Counted from the first letter of the stretch, positions 45,492 through 55,474 are shown. The stretch: 64,000 nt of DNA from Planctomycetaceae bacterium (GCA_029243145.1 JAQWSQ010000065.1:20408-84407); one strand, 5' to 3'. Numbers and translations: made by a program. Notes: generated by a model not told the origin, from the letters alone.

Positions 45492-47969
45492 ATGCATAAT
45501 TCCAACCACGATCAATCTTGTCTTCTATTTATTGGGTTATTGATGTCCGTCTTATTTGTCAGCGGATGTTCCTCTAAGGAGGAATCTCCGCAAACAGGAA
45601 ACGACGATTCGAAGGCCGCAAACTCCGCCCCGAATGCCGAGGATGTTCCCCTTCCCGCATTTCCGACAGGTCTCTGCCGTATCTACGGTGGCGATTCGGC
45701 ATCGTGGGTACTCGTCGATGGACACCCCGCGCAAACTTCTCTAGGCGAATATCTCTCTCCTCCGTGCGAAGTAAAAATGGAGCGAGGAAGTCACACAATT
45801 TCGTTAACGCGGCCCGGTTATCAAGATGTCCAGCGAGTGGTTATTGTTTCGGAATCTGCAGAGGTCAAGTTTCCTCCTCTGAAAATCGCCACTGCGAACT
45901 CTATTGTAACGGCCAATACCACCTTGTTTGAGTGGCCGGTCGGGAAACCGTTTCCTTTGAGTCAGGTGAACTCTCTCGGTGCTGAACTTGATCCCTATCT
46001 CTCCAAAGATGGCCTGACCTTATGGTTTGCTGGCGACCGCGACGATGGAAGAGCAATCTACGTCTCGAATCGAGAATCGATCTGGCACGATTTTAATCCA
46101 CCGCAATCGTTAATTCTCAGTCGAAGTCCGAACTTACCCGCCAGCCCCAGCGTGACGCGTGACGGTCTTTTCATCTATTACGCTCAGCCAGAAAACACGC
46201 GCATCGTGTCGCTCAATCGGGCAGGGCCGTTGGAAGAGTTTCGCAATCGCAAAAATGTCCAATTTGAAAAAGAGGCCCAGTCGCGTTGGATGACGGCTCA
46301 AGTGCTTCCCGATCATTTGCGGATGTATTGGACGGCTGTCACCGACAAACAATCCCAAGGATTCGCGGCGGTGCGAACTTCGCCATCAAGTCCGTTCAGC
46401 GAACCAATTCCGTATCGCTTGCCGGGCACGATTCCCGTGCTCTCTCCCGATGGCTTGAGACAGTATCAGTTTGATGGAACCTCTTTACTTCGATCCCGTC
46501 GGTTAGACGCTTCGAACGAGTTTTCCAAACCTGAAACGATCCACAAACTCAGCCTGCCAGAATTTGAGCAGCAAACCTATCGTCGCCAATTTTTTGTCTC
46601 TGCGGATGAAGAGTGGATGGTTTATAGCAACGGGGATGTCGCAACAGCCGATCTCTATCTGGTTCGTCTCTCAAAATTAGCTGGCTGGGGAGTCGCTCCG
46701 CTCGGCAAACCAATTCCACCAAAACCCATTGAAGTGGCCAAAACACCGATGAGAGAAAAGATGCAGGCCAAAGACATGAAGGCTCAACCTGACGACTCGG
46801 CACCGGCGGTTGACCCGAGAAGCCTGCCGTTACCTTATCAGGAATATTTTTTGAAATGGCAAGAGGCACTCGCCCAACGCGACCTGAAAACTGCGCGCCA
46901 ATTGACGCGCGATGCTCTTGCCGACCCCACCTTTTCAGACTCTCGCACAATGCTCCAACAAAACAACGCCGTCATCCAAAATATTGAATCCATCTGGACG
47001 CAGCTCGAAGCTGCCGCCCAAGAATTGACTCCCGATACAACAGTCCCACTCGGAGCCGCCAGAGCACGCTTCGAAAGTTTTGAAGAGGGAGTCATGACGT
47101 TTCGTCTCGGTGACAAAAGTATCACACGACCTCTCCGCGAGCTTCTCCTGACGACCATTATCAATCTCGTGCAGAAACATGTTGACCGCGACGATGGCGA
47201 GTCGTTTCTGTCGTTGGCTTACTTTGTTTTATACGACGCCGATGGCAATGAAGAATTGGCGATGAACCGTGTCGAATCATACCCTGATCGACAAATCGAA
47301 TTCATTGCCGAGATCAACCGTCATCCACTCCACCGTGCGGAGTTGGAACTCGCTCGCGAAAACTATCCAGCCGGGGTCGTTCTGCTCCGAATGGTTCTCA
47401 CCAATTATCCCGAGAGCGCTGCGGCAAAGACCGCAGAGAAATTGGAACAAACGCTTTATCGTTTGACCGAGTTAGAAATGGTCGGCAATCGCCAGTGGAT
47501 TCGAGACCCCGCCATTGGGCAGTACGAAGCCAAACCAGATCGAGCCGACAATGCGTATTTGAAGTCTAAAAAAGCATACCGCAGTTTTGAACTCCAATTT
47601 GAATGGAAGACCGTCGGTCGTGTGGGGCAGGGAGGCATCTACTTCCATTACGATGACGATGGCCCCGTCTTTAGCAATGCGTATAAAATTCACCTCGCCG
47701 GTGATTACGGCGTCTCTGCCGACCAATATTGCACTGGTTCGTTATTCGGATTGGAAGCTCCCAACAAAAATGCCGCGAAGCCACAGGATGAATGGAATGC
47801 CGCGCGACTCATCGTACGCGGCAATTCCATCATGTTTATCCTGAATGGCGAGACCGTCCTGGAAACATTTGCCCTCAGCGAGGAACTCCCCGAAGAGGGC
47901 TTTGTGCTTCTGGATGGAGTGACCGGCGGAATCATTTACCGCAAGGTCTTACTCACCGAATTACCCTGA
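45492..47969 (+). CDS. Lipoprotein with PEGA, TolB-like propeller and DUF1080-like domains
   Basis: The 825-residue product has a lipobox LFVSGC (Cys26). A PEGA-type domain is near 60-130 (DSASWVLVDGHPAQTSLGEYLSPPCEVKMERGSHTISLTRPGYQDV). WD40/TolB-like blades follow at about 160-420 (AELDPYLSKDGLTLWFAGDRDDG, ASPSVTRDGLFIYYAQPE). A helical region comes next. The last 150 residues (YRSFELQFEWKTVGRVGQGGIYFHYDDDG to IYRKVLLTELP) resemble the DUF1080 jelly-roll, found in 3-keto-disaccharide hydrolases and LamG-like sugar binders. A carbohydrate-binding or hydrolysing surface lipoprotein is plausible. It ends one base before the convergent gene. Confidence 0.82.
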   Translation: MHNSNHDQSCLLFIGLLMSVLFVSGCSSKEESPQTGNDDSKAANSAPNAEDVPLPAFPTGLCRIYGGDSASWVLVDGHPAQTSLGEYLSPPCEVKMERGSHTISLTRPGYQDVQRVVIVSESAEVKFPPLKIATANSIVTANTTLFEWPVGKPFPLSQVNSLGAELDPYLSKDGLTLWFAGDRDDGRAIYVSNRESIWHDFNPPQSLILSRSPNLPASPSVTRDGLFIYYAQPENTRIVSLNRAGPLEEFRNRKNVQFEKEAQSRWMTAQVLPDHLRMYWTAVTDKQSQGFAAVRTSPSSPFSEPIPYRLPGTIPVLSPDGLRQYQFDGTSLLRSRRLDASNEFSKPETIHKLSLPEFEQQTYRRQFFVSADEEWMVYSNGDVATADLYLVRLSKLAGWGVAPLGKPIPPKPIEVAKTPMREKMQAKDMKAQPDDSAPAVDPRSLPLPYQEYFLKWQEALAQRDLKTARQLTRDALADPTFSDSRTMLQQNNAVIQNIESIWTQLEAAAQELTPDTTVPLGAARARFESFEEGVMTFRLGDKSITRPLRELLLTTIINLVQKHVDRDDGESFLSLAYFVLYDADGNEELAMNRVESYPDRQIEFIAEINRHPLHRAELELARENYPAGVVLLRMVLTNYPESAAAKTAEKLEQTLYRLTELEMVGNRQWIRDPAIGQYEAKPDRADNAYLKSKKAYRSFELQFEWKTVGRVGQGGIYFHYDDDGPVFSNAYKIHLAGDYGVSADQYCTGSLFGLEAPNKNAAKPQDEWNAARLIVRGNSIMFILNGETVLETFALSEELPEEGFVLLDGVTGGIIYRKVLLTELP

Positions 47970-47970
47970 A

Positions 47971-49773
47971 TCAGGGTCGAATCGCTTCTTCTATCATAAA
48001 GAGCAGATTCATCGGAACAGAGGTCATCAAAGGCACGGGGATTGAAGACCGCGACTCGAACATCAACCCTGTCTCTGTGCGAACGACCCAACTGCGGGCT
48101 TCTTTCATGTAGGGAAGAATGGCTTTGGAAGACGGGATCGAAAAGATGTCAAAATCAAACCCTTCACGCTGAGACTGACTTAGCCCTAGCTGAGCGCCAA
48201 AGGGAATCACAGTATAAATCAGCTCCACCAATTTATCCGCTGCGAAAGTCCCATAGCTGATCACTGTGCCTTTCGGAGCCGCTTTGCCGAACTTGTCGGC
48301 ATAAGACGAACCACCCTCTTTCAGAAATCGCAAGTGGGCTTTCAAGGCTTGAGGGTGCAAAGAGATCAGAAGCTGTTTGTCGGTTTGACAGAAAGCAGGA
48401 GCGACGGGAACATCATCGCCAATCGTGTTCACAAAATAGACTTTGTGACCGAGAAATTCGCGCTCTTCCAGAAACACGCCACGACGTGAATATTCGTTGC
48501 TGCGATCGCCGGGCAAAAAACCATCTAACATCTGCATCAATTTCGTGAAGATTTTGTCCGCTTTTTCCGCATCGGTCACTTCAACAGCAAAGGTTAACGA
48601 CGTGGCAAATAACCCACCCGCTGCGGGTGAATCGAAGACCGTCATTTGCTGACCGTACGCTTGCAAAAATTCATCCTCGATGGAAAACCCAAGATCGTTT
48701 TCGACTTGCGATTCAATCGCTTGATAGTTTTCCATCAGTCCCGGCTGAACTTGTTCGATCAATGTTGTGACGGTGTCGCGGACAAGGGGAACATCGAGCG
48801 TGAATGACGCCAGAAAATCGCAATCCGCGGGAATCTGATTGAAGTCTTTTGCTGTCAATCCGCGACCAGCCGCCAATGACAGCAATCCTGCGGTTTGACC
48901 ACCCGTTTCGAGATGAGTGCGTGTGGCAATCTGACCATCAATCACGCCTGAAACGGTCACGCAGTTGTTCAGCTCTCCAACGCCTAGTTGCTCAATCATG
49001 ACAGTGGCAATGGCTCCAAATGGTCCCGCCAGCTTTAGACCTTCGTCTCGGATTCGACCCAAGTTAAGCCAGGTAATACCGCCGATGCGATCCATTTTGA
49101 TGGCATCATAATTCTTTGCGAATGCTTCTAACTCTCCCAGACCTTTCACTTCGCCCTTCAGTCCGGCCAAAGCGCGTTCCAGCGAACCTTCTCCCAAGGC
49201 GAGAATGAAGTAGTTACCTTCGCGATCAAATCTTGCCGTCTTCAACCGCCATCGCCTTCCCCGTATTGTCACCTGCATGTCGACAGACATCAACGCCAAC
49301 AGGTGTTGTTCAGTTTCATCGGCCTTGTCGCCACCGTTGATGATCAAAGTGACATTCAATCCCCCGGCGAGATCCAACCACTGTTCGTTTTGCAATCGTT
49401 CTTCGACATTTTCTGGCGGTGAATAATCGACGTAGAGACACCCAGATCGACCAACCAGATCGAGAAGCAGGGGAGGTAAATGTTCGGCCAGTCCTGGAGG
49501 CGCACCTTTTGCATTTTTCTCGATGAGTGACATCACGGCAGACTTGAGATCGGCAATCATCGTGGTGATTTCGGGATCGGCCACAAGTCCATCAACTCCC
49601 TCTCCCCCTTCTTTTCCTTCACCTCGAGTCGCCCATTCTGTGTAAATCAGCGTTTGTTCGGGAGCACAATTGAGATAGGCCGCATCGCGCTCTCCGGGAG
49701 GAAACGCCACCAATCCACCCCCCATTCCTGCGAGACCCACCAATAACGCCGAGAAAATTCCGACTGAAGCCAT
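47971..49773 (-). CDS. Exported or membrane-anchored protein of unknown function (DUF3352-like)
   Basis: The 600-residue product has one N-terminal hydrophobic segment (IFSALLVGLAGMGGGLVAF) and no other. The start has GGAG 9 bases upstream. It continues with repeated beta-alpha units: QTLIYTEWATRG, SVDMQVTIRGRRWRLKTARFD, GEGSLERALAGLKG and VFDSPAAGGLFATSLTFAVEVTDAEKADKIF. The pattern of strands followed by helices around a GLFATSLTFAVEV segment suggests the DUF3352 type, seen in planctomycete proteins of unknown role. The nearest neighbours give no functional hint. Confidence 0.72.
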   Translation of the reverse strand: MASVGIFSALLVGLAGMGGGLVAFPPGERDAAYLNCAPEQTLIYTEWATRGEGKEGGEGVDGLVADPEITTMIADLKSAVMSLIEKNAKGAPPGLAEHLPPLLLDLVGRSGCLYVDYSPPENVEERLQNEQWLDLAGGLNVTLIINGGDKADETEQHLLALMSVDMQVTIRGRRWRLKTARFDREGNYFILALGEGSLERALAGLKGEVKGLGELEAFAKNYDAIKMDRIGGITWLNLGRIRDEGLKLAGPFGAIATVMIEQLGVGELNNCVTVSGVIDGQIATRTHLETGGQTAGLLSLAAGRGLTAKDFNQIPADCDFLASFTLDVPLVRDTVTTLIEQVQPGLMENYQAIESQVENDLGFSIEDEFLQAYGQQMTVFDSPAAGGLFATSLTFAVEVTDAEKADKIFTKLMQMLDGFLPGDRSNEYSRRGVFLEEREFLGHKVYFVNTIGDDVPVAPAFCQTDKQLLISLHPQALKAHLRFLKEGGSSYADKFGKAAPKGTVISYGTFAADKLVELIYTVIPFGAQLGLSQSQREGFDFDIFSIPSSKAILPYMKEARSWVVRTETGLMFESRSSIPVPLMTSVPMNLLFMIEEAIRP

Positions 49774-50176
49774 AACTTTTTACTCCACAAATGCTGTTGG
49801 AAGTACGAATGCCCGAGAATACACAATGTCTTGAGAGGCAAATTAAAAATGTTGTAAACATAGACTGGATCAACTGTTAACGATTTTGATGATATCCGAG
49901 TGTCTAGATAATCGCCACCAGCCAAGATCTGTGATGGCAACTTTCCTAAGAATTCGTTGAGGGTTCAGAATTCTTGGGAACTTTCCTAAAATTAGCCTCT
50001 CTAATATCAAAGTGGATCAACGATTCACCAACCTCCGACGATAATCACCTCATTGCCCACCAGAGGTGAGAGAATCGAGAAAAACGTCCCCACAGTAGAA
50101 TTTCCGGTTCTCACAACAACCAAAATCGTACTAAAATCAATCCTGCCAGATACTTGCAACTAGAGCGTACCCTCCC
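49774..50176. other. Divergent intergenic region (403 bp) with a paired repeat
   Basis: No gene is visible. Two copies of AACTTTCCTAA (49940-49950 and 49980-49990) flank a perfect 8-bp inverted repeat AAGAATTC / GAATTCTT (49949-49956 and 49969-49976). The second copy belongs to the possible ECF promoter described separately. Confidence 0.6.
49978..50006 (+). promoter_or_regulatory. Possible ECF-sigma promoter upstream of the anti-sigma-like gene
   Basis: GGAACTT (49978-49984) is followed after 16 bases by TCTAAT (50001-50006), the spacing and sequence of extracytoplasmic sigma promoters. It lies about 170 bases before the anti-sigma-like gene, which such sigma factors often control together with their own. 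Confidence 0.4.
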
Positions 50177-51718
50177 ATGAGTGAATTTCCCTCCCATGAA
50201 TTGATTTCGGCTTACGTCGATAATCAGCTCTCTGCACAAGAGAGGGAGGAAGTCGATGCGCTTTTGGAGAGTTCTGCGGAGGCTCGAGCCGAGCTGGAAT
50301 CTTACCAAAAATTAAGTTCCGTCCTGAAAACCTTGCCCGCAGAAAATGCGTCGGAAGACTTGGCGAGTCGCGTTATTGCTCAGGCCGAGAGACAATCTCT
50401 ACTGGGAACAGCCACGACGCGAGCGGAAAGTTCAGAACATTCAAAATCGAATCGTCGATGGACCATTTCCATGGCGTCCTTTCTGGCAACGGCCGCTCTG
50501 CTCTTTATTGCTCTCACCCAATTTCAGCCACCCGCAGATCGGGCAGAGCTTGTTGCCACCAACGAATCTGCCGAATCCCCCTCTGAATCAGTTTCCGACA
50601 TGGAACTCTTGTCTGAAGTAGAAATGATTACGGCAGAACTCTCGGACGCAGATGCCGGCATGGGCGGAGCCGGTCTCCCGGAACTGATGGATGCCCCCGA
50701 TCGATTCAGCGTCGAATTTGGAGACAACGGCTTACTGAAACTGATCAACCCACAAAACCTCAAAACGGCTGAGATCGGTGACACGGTCGAGGGTTGGCGT
50801 TTCGACGAAGATCGCGTGGTCGTCGTTCAGCTTACCGTCGTTGACCGGGATCAGGTCTTGAACTCGATGCAGGTTCTGCTGTCCGATTTAAGTATTCCTT
50901 ACGAATCGGGAGCCGAAAAATCAGCGAAGGATGAGAACGGAGATTTTTACGCCGTCTATGTTGAAGCGGATAGCGAAAAAATGACGACCGCATTACGCGA
51001 ACTTCAGGAAGACATGAATATCGGCGAGATGTTGGTCTCAGCCAACGTCAATTCCAACGACCTGAATCCTTACTTCAAAGAGCAAGGCTATGCTTATGTA
51101 AAGTCAGGTGAACTCAACAAAACAAAATCGGCAACCCGCTTTTCGATTCCTCCTGAACCGGCCGCAGCACCGATCAAGCCCAGTAAGAATCAACCAGCCA
51201 GCGATCCTCAAAGTGAAAAACCACGAACTCTTGCTGCCACTGCTCCCAAGTCAGAGATGGACGATAAAGACACCGCTTCCTTTTTGTTATTCCCTCCTCC
51301 ACCTCCACTTCCCGAACGCATGTTGGCCGATGACAATGTGAAACTTTCGATTGCCAAGACGGCATCCCCCGAATCATACCGTCAGCTTCAATTACGGCTC
51401 CCCGAAGCGGTCGCCAACCAGATGATTTATCGACAACAGTCCGACCTGAACGGTCAAATTGGACCTGCTTCGATTTCAAACGGTTTTGCGACAGATCGTG
51501 CTGAAGAATTGAAGAAACTCAATACACTTAACAAGCCATCTGAATCAGGCAACGCAAAGCCTCCAGCCGTCGCAGGCAGAGAATCGGGGCAGAAAGAGTC
51601 TTCGCTCAAGCGGAAGTTGGAGGCGAACAATTCTCCGGTACCTCTACAAATTTTGTTTGTGCTGACTCCCCAACAACCATCGACACCACCTGCCGGCAAA
51701 GTTCCGAACCGCAAGTGA
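50177..51718 (+). CDS. Anti-sigma-factor-like membrane protein without zinc ligands
   Basis: The 513-residue product opens with the anti-sigma domain (HELISAYVDNQLSAQEREEVDALLESSAEARAELESYQ), where the family's downstream CxxC is replaced by Ser-rich text and no Cys occurs. One transmembrane segment follows (SMASFLATAALLFIALTQF, about 93-113). The C-terminal 390 residues would be periplasmic and are rich in Pro, Ser and Lys, with one folded region at about 195-310. No sigma factor gene is adjacent, so the partner is elsewhere. No Shine-Dalgarno precedes the ATG. Confidence 0.8.
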   Translation: MSEFPSHELISAYVDNQLSAQEREEVDALLESSAEARAELESYQKLSSVLKTLPAENASEDLASRVIAQAERQSLLGTATTRAESSEHSKSNRRWTISMASFLATAALLFIALTQFQPPADRAELVATNESAESPSESVSDMELLSEVEMITAELSDADAGMGGAGLPELMDAPDRFSVEFGDNGLLKLINPQNLKTAEIGDTVEGWRFDEDRVVVVQLTVVDRDQVLNSMQVLLSDLSIPYESGAEKSAKDENGDFYAVYVEADSEKMTTALRELQEDMNIGEMLVSANVNSNDLNPYFKEQGYAYVKSGELNKTKSATRFSIPPEPAAAPIKPSKNQPASDPQSEKPRTLAATAPKSEMDDKDTASFLLFPPPPPLPERMLADDNVKLSIAKTASPESYRQLQLRLPEAVANQMIYRQQSDLNGQIGPASISNGFATDRAEELKKLNTLNKPSESGNAKPPAVAGRESGQKESSLKRKLEANNSPVPLQILFVLTPQQPSTPPAGKVPNRK

Positions 51719-51798
51719 TCTCGATTTTTCATGAAATCGGTCGCGCTGACCGTTAAGATGAGAGACATTCACCGTTTCTCATTTGTTGGGGTTCTCTC

Positions 51799-53163
51799 AT
51801 GTGGAAGTCCGTGCTGGCCATTCTTTTTTTCGTTTCAAGTTTCGCAACATCCATCATTTCGGCAGCCGACCGACCCAACGTCGTCCTGATCATGGCCGAT
51901 GATTTTGGGTACGAATGTTTAAGCAGTAACGGCAGTCTCGATTACAAAACTCCCCATCTGGATCAACTGGCTGCGGAAGGAGTTCGCTTTGAACACTTTC
52001 ACGCGCAACCGATTTGCACACCAACACGTGTGAAGTTGATGACCGGTTTATCTAACAAGCGAAATTACATTCGATTCGGTCGATTAGCCCGCGATCAAAA
52101 AACCTTCGGCCACATCTTCAAAGACGCCGGCTACAAAACCTGTATTGCCGGTAAATGGCAACTCGGCAATGAAGCCGATGCTCCCCAGCATTTCGGCTTC
52201 GAAGAATCGCTGCTCTGGCAACACACTCGCGGACGCTCCGACCAAGGATTCGACACACGCTATCCCAACCCTCGTCTCGAACGGAACGGCAAGCAAATCG
52301 ATTATGAGGATGGAGAATTCTCTTCCAATCTCTTCAGTGATTTCCTCAATGACTTCATCACTCAAAACAAAGAAAAACCGTTCTTCGCCTATTACCCCAT
52401 GGCACTCACACACTGTCCCTTCTGTCCGACGCCCGATTCTGAAGATTGGGATCCGAAATCTCATGGCTCGAAAGATTACAAAGGCGATCCCCAATACTTC
52501 GCCGATATGGTCGGCTATGTCGATAAAACGGTCTCAAAGATTGACGACAATCTGAAGAAGCTCGGCATCCAGGAGAATACGTTATTGATCTTCATTGGCG
52601 ATAACGGCACCGATACCCCCATCGTCACCAACACCACCTTCGGAAAAATCGCCGGAGCCAAAGGAAGCATGAAAGATGGAGGCAACCGTGTGCCGTGTAT
52701 CGTCAGTTGGCCTGGACACATTCAAGCGGGAAAAGTCGTGCAAAATATCGCCGATCTCAGCGACATCATCCCCACGATTTGCGAGGCGACGGGGATCGAG
52801 TTGCCGTCAGAGATTCCTTTCGATGGAGTCGGTTTTCTACCAACGCTGAAAGGAGAAACGTCTCCTCATCGAGAAGCCATTTATATGTGGTACGCTCGCA
52901 ACGGCGGCACCAAAGCCGAAATCTTTACACGCAATTCAGAGTACAAGCTGTACTCGACGGGTGAGTTCTATCACGTCGAGCAGGACCGTTTGGAAAAGAA
53001 CGACCTTTCTGCCGACAAACTCTCTGCCGATATCAAAGCCGTCAAAAAAATGCTGCAAGCGAAGCTCGATGAATTCGCGAAGGTCGAGTATCTCGGCGAG
53101 ACTGCTGAGAAAGGCCCGCCAGCGAATAAGAAGAACTCTAAAAATAAGGTGACGGACAAGTAA
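51799..53163 (+). CDS. Exported sulfatase (arylsulfatase family)
   Basis: The 454-residue product has a signal peptide (LAILFFVSSFATSIISA). The fold markers are RPNVVLIMADDFGYECLSS and LIFIGDNGTDTP. The catalytic Cys73 in CTPTRVKLMTG sits in the C-x-P-x-R motif that is converted to formylglycine by a maturase. Substrates are probably sulfated polysaccharides, which marine planctomycetes degrade with many such enzymes. The C-terminal tail (ANKKNSKNKVTDK) is highly basic. The neighbours do not form a clear utilisation locus. Confidence 0.93.
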   Translation: MWKSVLAILFFVSSFATSIISAADRPNVVLIMADDFGYECLSSNGSLDYKTPHLDQLAAEGVRFEHFHAQPICTPTRVKLMTGLSNKRNYIRFGRLARDQKTFGHIFKDAGYKTCIAGKWQLGNEADAPQHFGFEESLLWQHTRGRSDQGFDTRYPNPRLERNGKQIDYEDGEFSSNLFSDFLNDFITQNKEKPFFAYYPMALTHCPFCPTPDSEDWDPKSHGSKDYKGDPQYFADMVGYVDKTVSKIDDNLKKLGIQENTLLIFIGDNGTDTPIVTNTTFGKIAGAKGSMKDGGNRVPCIVSWPGHIQAGKVVQNIADLSDIIPTICEATGIELPSEIPFDGVGFLPTLKGETSPHREAIYMWYARNGGTKAEIFTRNSEYKLYSTGEFYHVEQDRLEKNDLSADKLSADIKAVKKMLQAKLDEFAKVEYLGETAEKGPPANKKNSKNKVTDK

Positions 53164-53178
53164 TCGATGTTGCGGCGG

Positions 53179-53203
53179 TAGGCTGGGACTGGTCCCAGCT
53201 TTT
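53179..53203 (+). repeat. Dispersed palindromic repeat, copy 2
   Basis: The core GGCTGGGACTGGTCCCAGCT is a near-perfect palindrome (GCTGGGAC / GTCCCAGC). It matches 3977-4002 (opposite strand) with one base difference. It lies just after the sulfatase stop and may act as a 3' hairpin. Confidence 0.75.
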
Positions 53204-53329
53204 CTCATAAATCGGACATGGCAAAGGAGTGCTGGGTCACGACACCGCGTCCGAGCACATACTCGACAGAGAGGCTCCTGCCCTACAAACTCTGCAAATA
53301 CTAACCGTCGTCGTGAGACATGGCCTCAA

Positions 53330-55474
53330 TCAAAAGAACTCATTATCCTTCTTCTGCGGTGCAAACGGATCCTCGTTCTCAGCATCAATCGGGCCGTATG
53401 GATCATCGGCGGGCGTCTGCGGTTCTTCCTTGATCTCTCTTTTCGGAGGCAAGTCGAACGGCGACTCTTTCAAAGACTCACTCTCTGCAGGTTGTTTCTC
53501 GGGAACCGGTTTTCGCTCCGGTAGCGGCCCGAAGTTGCCGGGAAAACTCGGGAAGTCGTCGGTCGGTTTTGATTCTGGTTTCAGTTTCGAGTCAGATATC
53601 GGTTGTTCGGCAGGGATTGCTTCTTTGATGACCGGTTTCTCGACCGGTTTTGCTTCGGCAGCATCTTTTAATGAACGAGGTTTTGCCGAGGGTCGCGCGA
53701 AAGGCTCATCAAAACTTTCGGGAACAAGCGTCGGTTGAGGTTGTAGGCTGCCTCGTTCTCGCCAATTCGGCTCTTCATCCGGCAAGGGCTGTGGTTGAAC
53801 AAACTGATCGTCGTTGATTTCAGGTGTCGGTGTTTCAATTTCTCGGGCTTCAATCTCGCCGTTCCCGATGATCACAAATTCACTCTGTCCTCCAGCATTG
53901 GCACCTTCGTCGGTCACCAATGAAGCTTGCAAATTCGCACCACCGAGATCTTCCGTTTTCACGTGTAGTAACGCCCGTCGTGTCTGACCAACTTCGAGTT
54001 GTTTGTGAAAGAACTCAAACTCTTTCCCGAAGCGATGCCACAAGTTGCCCGTCAGTTGCACATCAATTAACAGATTGTTGAGCGGCACTTCGCCGGTGTT
54101 CTTCATCAGAAAGACAATCTGATGATACTTTTTGTATTGAGCGGCCGGTTCACAAGTAAGAGACAATTCGATATCGGCACGCTGAATCAATGTTTTGGCC
54201 GACGTTGATCGACCGATATCAATCGTCGTGAGAAGTTTGACTTGTCCCTGAAGTGTTGGCACCACGACCATCGGAACGGTCCACCGTTCGCGAGGTTGAA
54301 GACCTTCAAACTCCCATCGCAATGTTCGATTCTCAGCCGCATGAACGGCAGAGGTGTCGCGCAGTTCCACCGAATCGGGCAACTTTTGTTGCATCACAAC
54401 ACGATCAATCGATGAGGCTCCCGTGTTGGTCACCGTCATCTCGTAAGGAAGCAGCAGCGATTGAGTTCCTCGACGTGGTTGAGTGGTCACGTAAGACGCG
54501 GTGATCGCTCCACCGGGGTTCGCTTCGAACACATAATCACTCGGTCCAAACGGCTCCAGCGGAACCAGTTTTTGCAATTGCGACCATGCGTCGATTTGAT
54601 CACGATTTAATAAGTCAGATTGCTGCCAGTTTGTGCGGACCAAATTGAAGCCCTCGTTGGGAACAACGGGAGGATCGCCGCCCGTCACTTCAAATTGCGT
54701 ACCCTGATTCTTTTCTGGCGGGCCGGGAAGCAAAATCACTTCCACATCGAATTTGTCTTCGACGCGTGGAGGTTCGGGTTTGAGTTCCGGTTCAACCTTT
54801 GCGACGAATGTCGGTTCGGGTTTGAATTCCGGCTCAGGCTGTTTTTCCACCACTTTGTTGATGGGTTCGAGAGTCTTGGGGAGAACGATCTGGGCATCTT
54901 CGGGCGGTTGTCCATTGAACAACAGAATGATGGCCAGAATGAGCCCCAGGGTTCCCGTTGTTCCGACAAACATCCACAAATTGCGTTTGGGAGAAGGAGG
55001 GCCGAACAAAATTGTCAGCCGATTGGTTTCATCATCTTCTGACGCACGCGCAACCACATAGTTTGTTCGAGTTTTCGCTGCTGAAACAGTCTGCGTTCCA
55101 AACGATGATCGTTTCGTCTGGTCCATAATCCGGTACGTGGATGATGTTCCCACGCCGGCTCTTGTCTCTGGTTCCACGGGAGGGTTTGTATCCACCACGG
55201 CTTCAGAGTAATCAGCATGCATGCTCCTTTTAGTATTCAGATCGGTGATTTCCGCTGAAGACGACGGCAAGTTTGCATGGGTTCTATACGAAGGGACCTG
55301 TGAGTAAGCGGTGTGTCTTTGCGCATCTGCGTCGTAGATTGTTGATCGCTGAACCGGAGACTGGGCTCGGCTATCAAGTGTTAGATGAAAGAAGAAGCGA
55401 CGAAGCTGCAGCCAGACGTACAAAAAAGGCTGTGTCAGTCGCTGAAAGATTGATAATTTTGTTGAGTGGCTCAC
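53330..55474 (-). CDS. Membrane-anchored DUF11-like repeat protein
   Basis: The 714-residue product is read from a GTG at 55474. An alternative start is the ATG at 55222, where AAGGAG is only one base away, so the true start is unsettled. A transmembrane segment is at about 168-188 (LWMFVGTTGTLGLILAIILLF). Beyond it come repeated Pro/Glu/Lys stretches, then two immunoglobulin-like units of the DUF11 type (LLPYEMTVTNTGASSIDRVVMQQKLPDSVEL and KYHQIVFLMKNTGEVPLNNLLIDVQL), and a long Pro/Glu-rich tail. The outer part probably extends into the periplasm or cell surface. Function unknown. Confidence 0.75.
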   Translation of the reverse strand: MSHSTKLSIFQRLTQPFLYVWLQLRRFFFHLTLDSRAQSPVQRSTIYDADAQRHTAYSQVPSYRTHANLPSSSAEITDLNTKRSMHADYSEAVVDTNPPVEPETRAGVGTSSTYRIMDQTKRSSFGTQTVSAAKTRTNYVVARASEDDETNRLTILFGPPSPKRNLWMFVGTTGTLGLILAIILLFNGQPPEDAQIVLPKTLEPINKVVEKQPEPEFKPEPTFVAKVEPELKPEPPRVEDKFDVEVILLPGPPEKNQGTQFEVTGGDPPVVPNEGFNLVRTNWQQSDLLNRDQIDAWSQLQKLVPLEPFGPSDYVFEANPGGAITASYVTTQPRRGTQSLLLPYEMTVTNTGASSIDRVVMQQKLPDSVELRDTSAVHAAENRTLRWEFEGLQPRERWTVPMVVVPTLQGQVKLLTTIDIGRSTSAKTLIQRADIELSLTCEPAAQYKKYHQIVFLMKNTGEVPLNNLLIDVQLTGNLWHRFGKEFEFFHKQLEVGQTRRALLHVKTEDLGGANLQASLVTDEGANAGGQSEFVIIGNGEIEAREIETPTPEINDDQFVQPQPLPDEEPNWRERGSLQPQPTLVPESFDEPFARPSAKPRSLKDAAEAKPVEKPVIKEAIPAEQPISDSKLKPESKPTDDFPSFPGNFGPLPERKPVPEKQPAESESLKESPFDLPPKREIKEEPQTPADDPYGPIDAENEDPFAPQKKDNEFF

